From Rickettsiales bacterium (GTDB lineage Bacteria; Pseudomonadota; Alphaproteobacteria; Rickettsiales; UBA1997), in the NCBI GenBank assembly GCA_947441695.1, contig CANEUK010000055.1:1-8522 (forward strand): a stretch of DNA of 8,522 bases, given 5' to 3'. Under the pieces are notes generated by a model. The model ran no database searches. It had not been told where the DNA came from and saw nothing but the letters and a program-made list of their open reading frames with translations. How positions within the stretch are numbered: the first letter of the stretch is position 1; the number at the start of each line of letters is the position of its first letter. Position numbers and translations under genes: made by a program. Shown here piece by piece: positions 6,383 through 8,522 of this stretch.

Positions 6383-7681
6383 GTGATTTCGATATTGAAT
6401 TTTTTTCGCTTAGTTGTCCTGTTTTTTCTCTGCCTAATTTTCTATTTTTTTGATAAAAATCGTTCAGTTTATTTTTTTTTAAAACTCTCTGGACCATCTT
6501 TCATTAAGCTTGGGCAAGTTCTTTCGGTTCGACCAGATTTGGTTGGAAAAGACCTATCTAAAATACTTTCTGTTTTTCAGGATAGTTTGACTCCTTTTTG
6601 TGCCAAAAAAGTTAAAAAAATTCTTTTGCAAGAATTTGGACAAGCCAAAGAAAGTTTTTTTATTGATTTTGATTTCAAGCCAGTTGCCTCGGCTTCAATT
6701 GCTCAAGTTCATAAGGCAAAACTGCAAAATGGTCAATTTGTTGCAGTAAAAATCATGCGACCGCGCATTAAAAAAATAATGATGCGCGACATCTCAACTT
6801 TAAAATTTATCGTAAAAATTAGCGCGGTTTTTTCAGAATTTTTCGCCAGAAGTCTTTTTGATATCTTAAAACTACTTCAAGAAACTTCAAAAAATGAATT
6901 GGATTTTTTAAATGAAGCCGCAAATGCTTCGCGACTTAAAGAAGATTTAAAGGGCGTCAAAGGATTTTATGTTCCCCAAATTTTTTGGCAGTTTTCCACT
7001 GAAAAAATTTTAGTACTCGAATGGCTCGACGGAATTCCTTTTTCTGACATAGAAGCGATTTCTAATTCATCTTTTGATAAAACCAAAATTGCGCAAAACC
7101 TTGTTAATAGCTATTTTAAGCAAGTTTACGACAATGGATTTTTTCATGCCGACATGCATCCAGGAAATTTATTTTTGCTAAAAAATGGCGATATTGGCGT
7201 GGTTGACTTTGGAATTATGGGAAAAATTGACAAAAAAACTCGCCTTGCCATTGCTGAAATTTTTATCGGATTTTTAAATAAAAATTACCAAAAAGTTGCC
7301 CAACTTCATATTGAAGCCAACTTAGTTCCACCCAATACAAACGTTGATGATTTGGCTTTGTCTTGCCGAAAAATTGGCGAATTAGTTGTTGGATGCGATG
7401 TAAAAGATATTTCTGCCGCCACGCTTTTAGAAAATTTAATTAAAATGACTCGCGACTACAAAACAGAGGCGCGTCCAGAAATTTTACTTTTGCAAAAAAC
7501 TATTTTTTTGGTTGAAGGAGTTGGCGTTTCGTTAAATCCAAATCTTAATATTTGGAATTTGGCAAGACCGTGGATTAAAGATTGGGCAAAAAAAAATATT
7601 GGCTTTGATGCCAAAATACGCGACTCTTTACTTGAATTGCTTGAGTTGGCAAAAAATTTTATAAAAAATACACGCAATTAA
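6383..7681 (+). CDS. ubiB: UbiB: ABC1/ADCK-type atypical kinase for ubiquinone biosynthesis
   Basis: UbiB is needed for ubiquinone synthesis at the inner membrane, probably as an ATPase acting on lipid intermediates or the Ubi complex rather than as a hydroxylase. Diagnostic motifs are all present: GPSFIKLGQ with KxGQ at 42-45; the Ala-rich loop ASASIAQVH at 102-110; VAVKI with Lys123; ELDFLNEA (172-179); the catalytic loop HADMHPGN with Asp257 and Asn262; and DFG at 275-277. It has 432 residues against 546 in E. coli, and lacks the two C-terminal membrane helices; a hydrophobic segment at 3-22 could anchor it instead. There is no ATG near the 5' end: GTG6383 is the longest start because an in-frame TAG lies at 6374-6376, with TTG6395 as alternative. 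It probably shares a transcript with the 108-aa gene. Confidence 0.95.
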   Translation: MISILNFFRLVVLFFLCLIFYFFDKNRSVYFFLKLSGPSFIKLGQVLSVRPDLVGKDLSKILSVFQDSLTPFCAKKVKKILLQEFGQAKESFFIDFDFKPVASASIAQVHKAKLQNGQFVAVKIMRPRIKKIMMRDISTLKFIVKISAVFSEFFARSLFDILKLLQETSKNELDFLNEAANASRLKEDLKGVKGFYVPQIFWQFSTEKILVLEWLDGIPFSDIEAISNSSFDKTKIAQNLVNSYFKQVYDNGFFHADMHPGNLFLLKNGDIGVVDFGIMGKIDKKTRLAIAEIFIGFLNKNYQKVAQLHIEANLVPPNTNVDDLALSCRKIGELVVGCDVKDISAATLLENLIKMTRDYKTEARPEILLLQKTIFLVEGVGVSLNPNLNIWNLARPWIKDWAKKNIGFDAKIRDSLLELLELAKNFIKNTRN

Positions 7682-7683
7682 AA

Positions 7684-7753
7684 AAACCAATAGTCGAAGC
7701 AAACTTTGTTCGAGTTTGAATTTGATTTAGTGTATCTAAATTGTTATTGGTTT
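7684..7753. other. Foldable intergenic element, possible three-way junction
   Basis: Directly after the ubiB stop, AAACCAATA (7684-7692) is the exact reverse complement of TATTGGTTT (7745-7753). Between these arms lie two further hairpins: TCGAA-g-CAA / TTG-TTCGA (7694-7713, loop ACT) and ATTTAG / CTAAAT (7725-7741, loop TGTAT). Together they give a closed, branched fold. Read on the - strand the outer stem ends in a T-run, so a minus-strand terminator is one reading; on the + strand there is no T-run. It could be a small RNA, an mRNA 3'-end structure or a mobile repeat. By-eye folding in AT-rich DNA is error-prone. Confidence 0.4.
7718..7734 (+). repeat. Dispersed intergenic motif, copy 2
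   Basis: This is the same-orientation partner of 95-111 (16 of 17 bases). Here it overlaps the second hairpin of the element at 7684-7753. Just after ubiB, AAAAACCAATAGTC (7682-7695) also matches AAAAACCAAAAATC (34-47) in 12 of 14 positions, so the similarity brackets both spacers rather than resting on one word. Confidence 0.45.
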
Positions 7754-7800
7754 GATTGCTTGACAAAGCTATATCTCTACTTAAGTTTTTGAATCTCGAG

Positions 7801-7823
7801 TTTTAAGTTCACTTTTTTTAAAG
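7801..7823 (-). repeat. Short inverted-orientation intergenic repeat, copy 2
   Basis: Its reverse complement matches 150-172 apart from two single-base indels. It ends 11 bp before tRNA-His, whereas copy 1 ends 73 bp before tRNA-Leu; the different distance and orientation argue against a simple tRNA promoter element. Confidence 0.4.
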
Positions 7824-7834
7824 TATTTATTTTT

Positions 7835-7912
7835 GGCAGGCGTAGCTCAGTTGGTTAGAGCATCAGGTTGTGGTTCTGAGGGTCGCGGGTTCGAACCCCG
7901 TCGCTTGCCCCA
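7835..7912 (+). tRNA. tRNA-His (anticodon GUG)
   Basis: The acceptor stem GCAGGCG (7836-7842) pairs with CGCTTGC (7902-7908, one G-U). The extra 5' G at 7835 lies opposite C73 at 7909, the G-1:C73 pair that identifies tRNA-His, and CCA is encoded (7910-7912). The anticodon stem TCAGG/TCTGA (one G-U) holds the loop TTGTGGT, giving anticodon GTG. The T-arm is GCGGG-TTCGAAC-CCCGT. It lies 18 nt before the Tim44-like start codon on the same strand, so co-transcription is possible. Confidence 0.97.
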
Positions 7913-7930
7913 CTAAAATTTCCCTTTCAA

Positions 7931-8522
7931 ATGGATATAATTTTCTTTGCTGCGGTCGCATTTTTTGTTTTTCTAAAACTAAACAAAAGCTTGGGAAAAA
8001 TTGACGAAGAAGAAAAAAAGCAAATTGAAGAAAAAATTGCCAAAAAAAGAGCCGAAATTTTGGCTATTAAAAATCAAATTTCTCAACAGCTTCAAGGCTT
8101 AGACGTCCAAAATTTTGAATCTAACAATCAGGCAGATCAACAAATAATTTCCTCACTTTCTGACTCAACAAAACAAAATTTTCTTAATATTTTAAGTCAA
8201 TGCAAAATCAGTGCTTCATTTTTTGTAAATGGTGCCAAATCAGCCTTTGAAATAATCATTAAAGCTTTTGCCGAAGCTGATTTTGAAACGTTAAAATTTC
8301 TACTTTCTGAAAAAATTTTTTCTGGCTTTGAAAACTCTATAAAACAAAGGCAACTTTTGGGTCAATCCTTAACAACCAACATTATTTCAATTAATAAAGC
8401 CGAAATTATCGAGGCAAATATTTTTGAAAATAACGCCTCGATAACAATGAAATTTATTACCAGCCAAATCAATTATGTTGTTGATAGAAATTCCCAAATA
8501 ATTGAAGGAGCTAAAGATCAAA
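7931..8522 (+). CDS. Tim44/TimA-domain membrane-anchored protein (3' end outside window)
   Basis: The visible 197 residues show a very short N-terminus, one membrane helix at about 3-18 (IIFFAAVAFFVFLKL), a charged helical linker rich in Glu, Lys and Gln (about 22-60), then the start of a Tim44-like domain: FFVNGAKSAFEIIIKAFAEAD (about residues 97-117), DFETLKFLLSEKIFSGFE, and a strand region ending IIEGAKDQ. In mitochondria Tim44 tethers import motor components; alphaproteobacterial relatives are membrane-bound putative adaptor proteins of uncertain role. ATG7931 directly precedes the membrane helix, but its leader (CCCTTTCAA) has no Shine-Dalgarno. The domain should finish within perhaps 30-40 residues beyond the edge. 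The family call is firm, the exact function is not. Confidence 0.88.
   Translation, partial: MDIIFFAAVAFFVFLKLNKSLGKIDEEEKKQIEEKIAKKRAEILAIKNQISQQLQGLDVQNFESNNQADQQIISSLSDSTKQNFLNILSQCKISASFFVNGAKSAFEIIIKAFAEADFETLKFLLSEKIFSGFENSIKQRQLLGQSLTTNIISINKAEIIEANIFENNASITMKFITSQINYVVDRNSQIIEGAKDQ

Noticed and set aside
7760..7765. Consensus -35 hexamer TTGACA before tRNA-His
   Set aside because: No acceptable -10 hexamer lies 15-19 bp downstream (best is TAAGTT at 7782-7787, three of six), so a promoter cannot be supported.
246..7912. tRNA genes as integration sites of a mobile island carrying virB6
   Set aside because: No duplicate of the 3' end of either tRNA is visible elsewhere in the window, and there is no integrase or transposase gene.

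Overview
The window is AT-rich and reads left to right: every convincing gene is on the + strand. The gene set suggests an obligate intracellular alphaproteobacterium, most likely Rickettsiales or a close relative. Three things point that way: a giant VirB6/TrbL protein with a lipoprotein signal and rickettsial-type N-terminal motifs, a Tim44/TimA-type protein (a family typical of alphaproteobacteria and mitochondria), and the low GC with A/T-rich spacers. No species can be named from the sequence alone.

Layout. Bases 1-30 may be the last codons of an upstream gene. A spacer to 245 holds a hairpin, a perfect 24-bp palindrome and two short motifs that recur before the second tRNA. tRNA-Leu(UAA) lies at 246-333. 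A 1,840-codon gene (415-5937) encodes a lipoprotein-anchored VirB6 homologue, a predicted inner-membrane channel component of a P-type (rvh/VirB-like) type IV secretion system. It has a cysteine-rich periplasmic head, a TrbL/VirB6 membrane core, a Gly/Ala-rich linker and about 800 residues of Lys/Glu-rich coiled-coil tail containing internal duplications. After a 112-bp spacer come a 108-aa single-pass membrane protein of unknown function (6050-6376) and then ubiB (GTG at 6383-7681), an ABC1/ADCK-type atypical kinase for ubiquinone biosynthesis. ubiB lies 6 nt downstream and in the same reading frame. A second structured spacer (7682-7834) leads to tRNA-His(GUG) at 7835-7912. Eighteen bases later starts a Tim44/TimA-domain membrane protein that runs off the end of the window.

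How they fit together. The VirB6 protein belongs to secretion and host interaction; UbiB and the Tim44-like protein are housekeeping membrane factors. No other vir gene is visible, so this copy stands apart from other components at least within the window. The most unusual items are the architecture of the giant VirB6, the repeat modules in its tail, and a set of short motifs and foldable sequences shared by the two tRNA-preceding spacers, which suggests a small dispersed repeat family.
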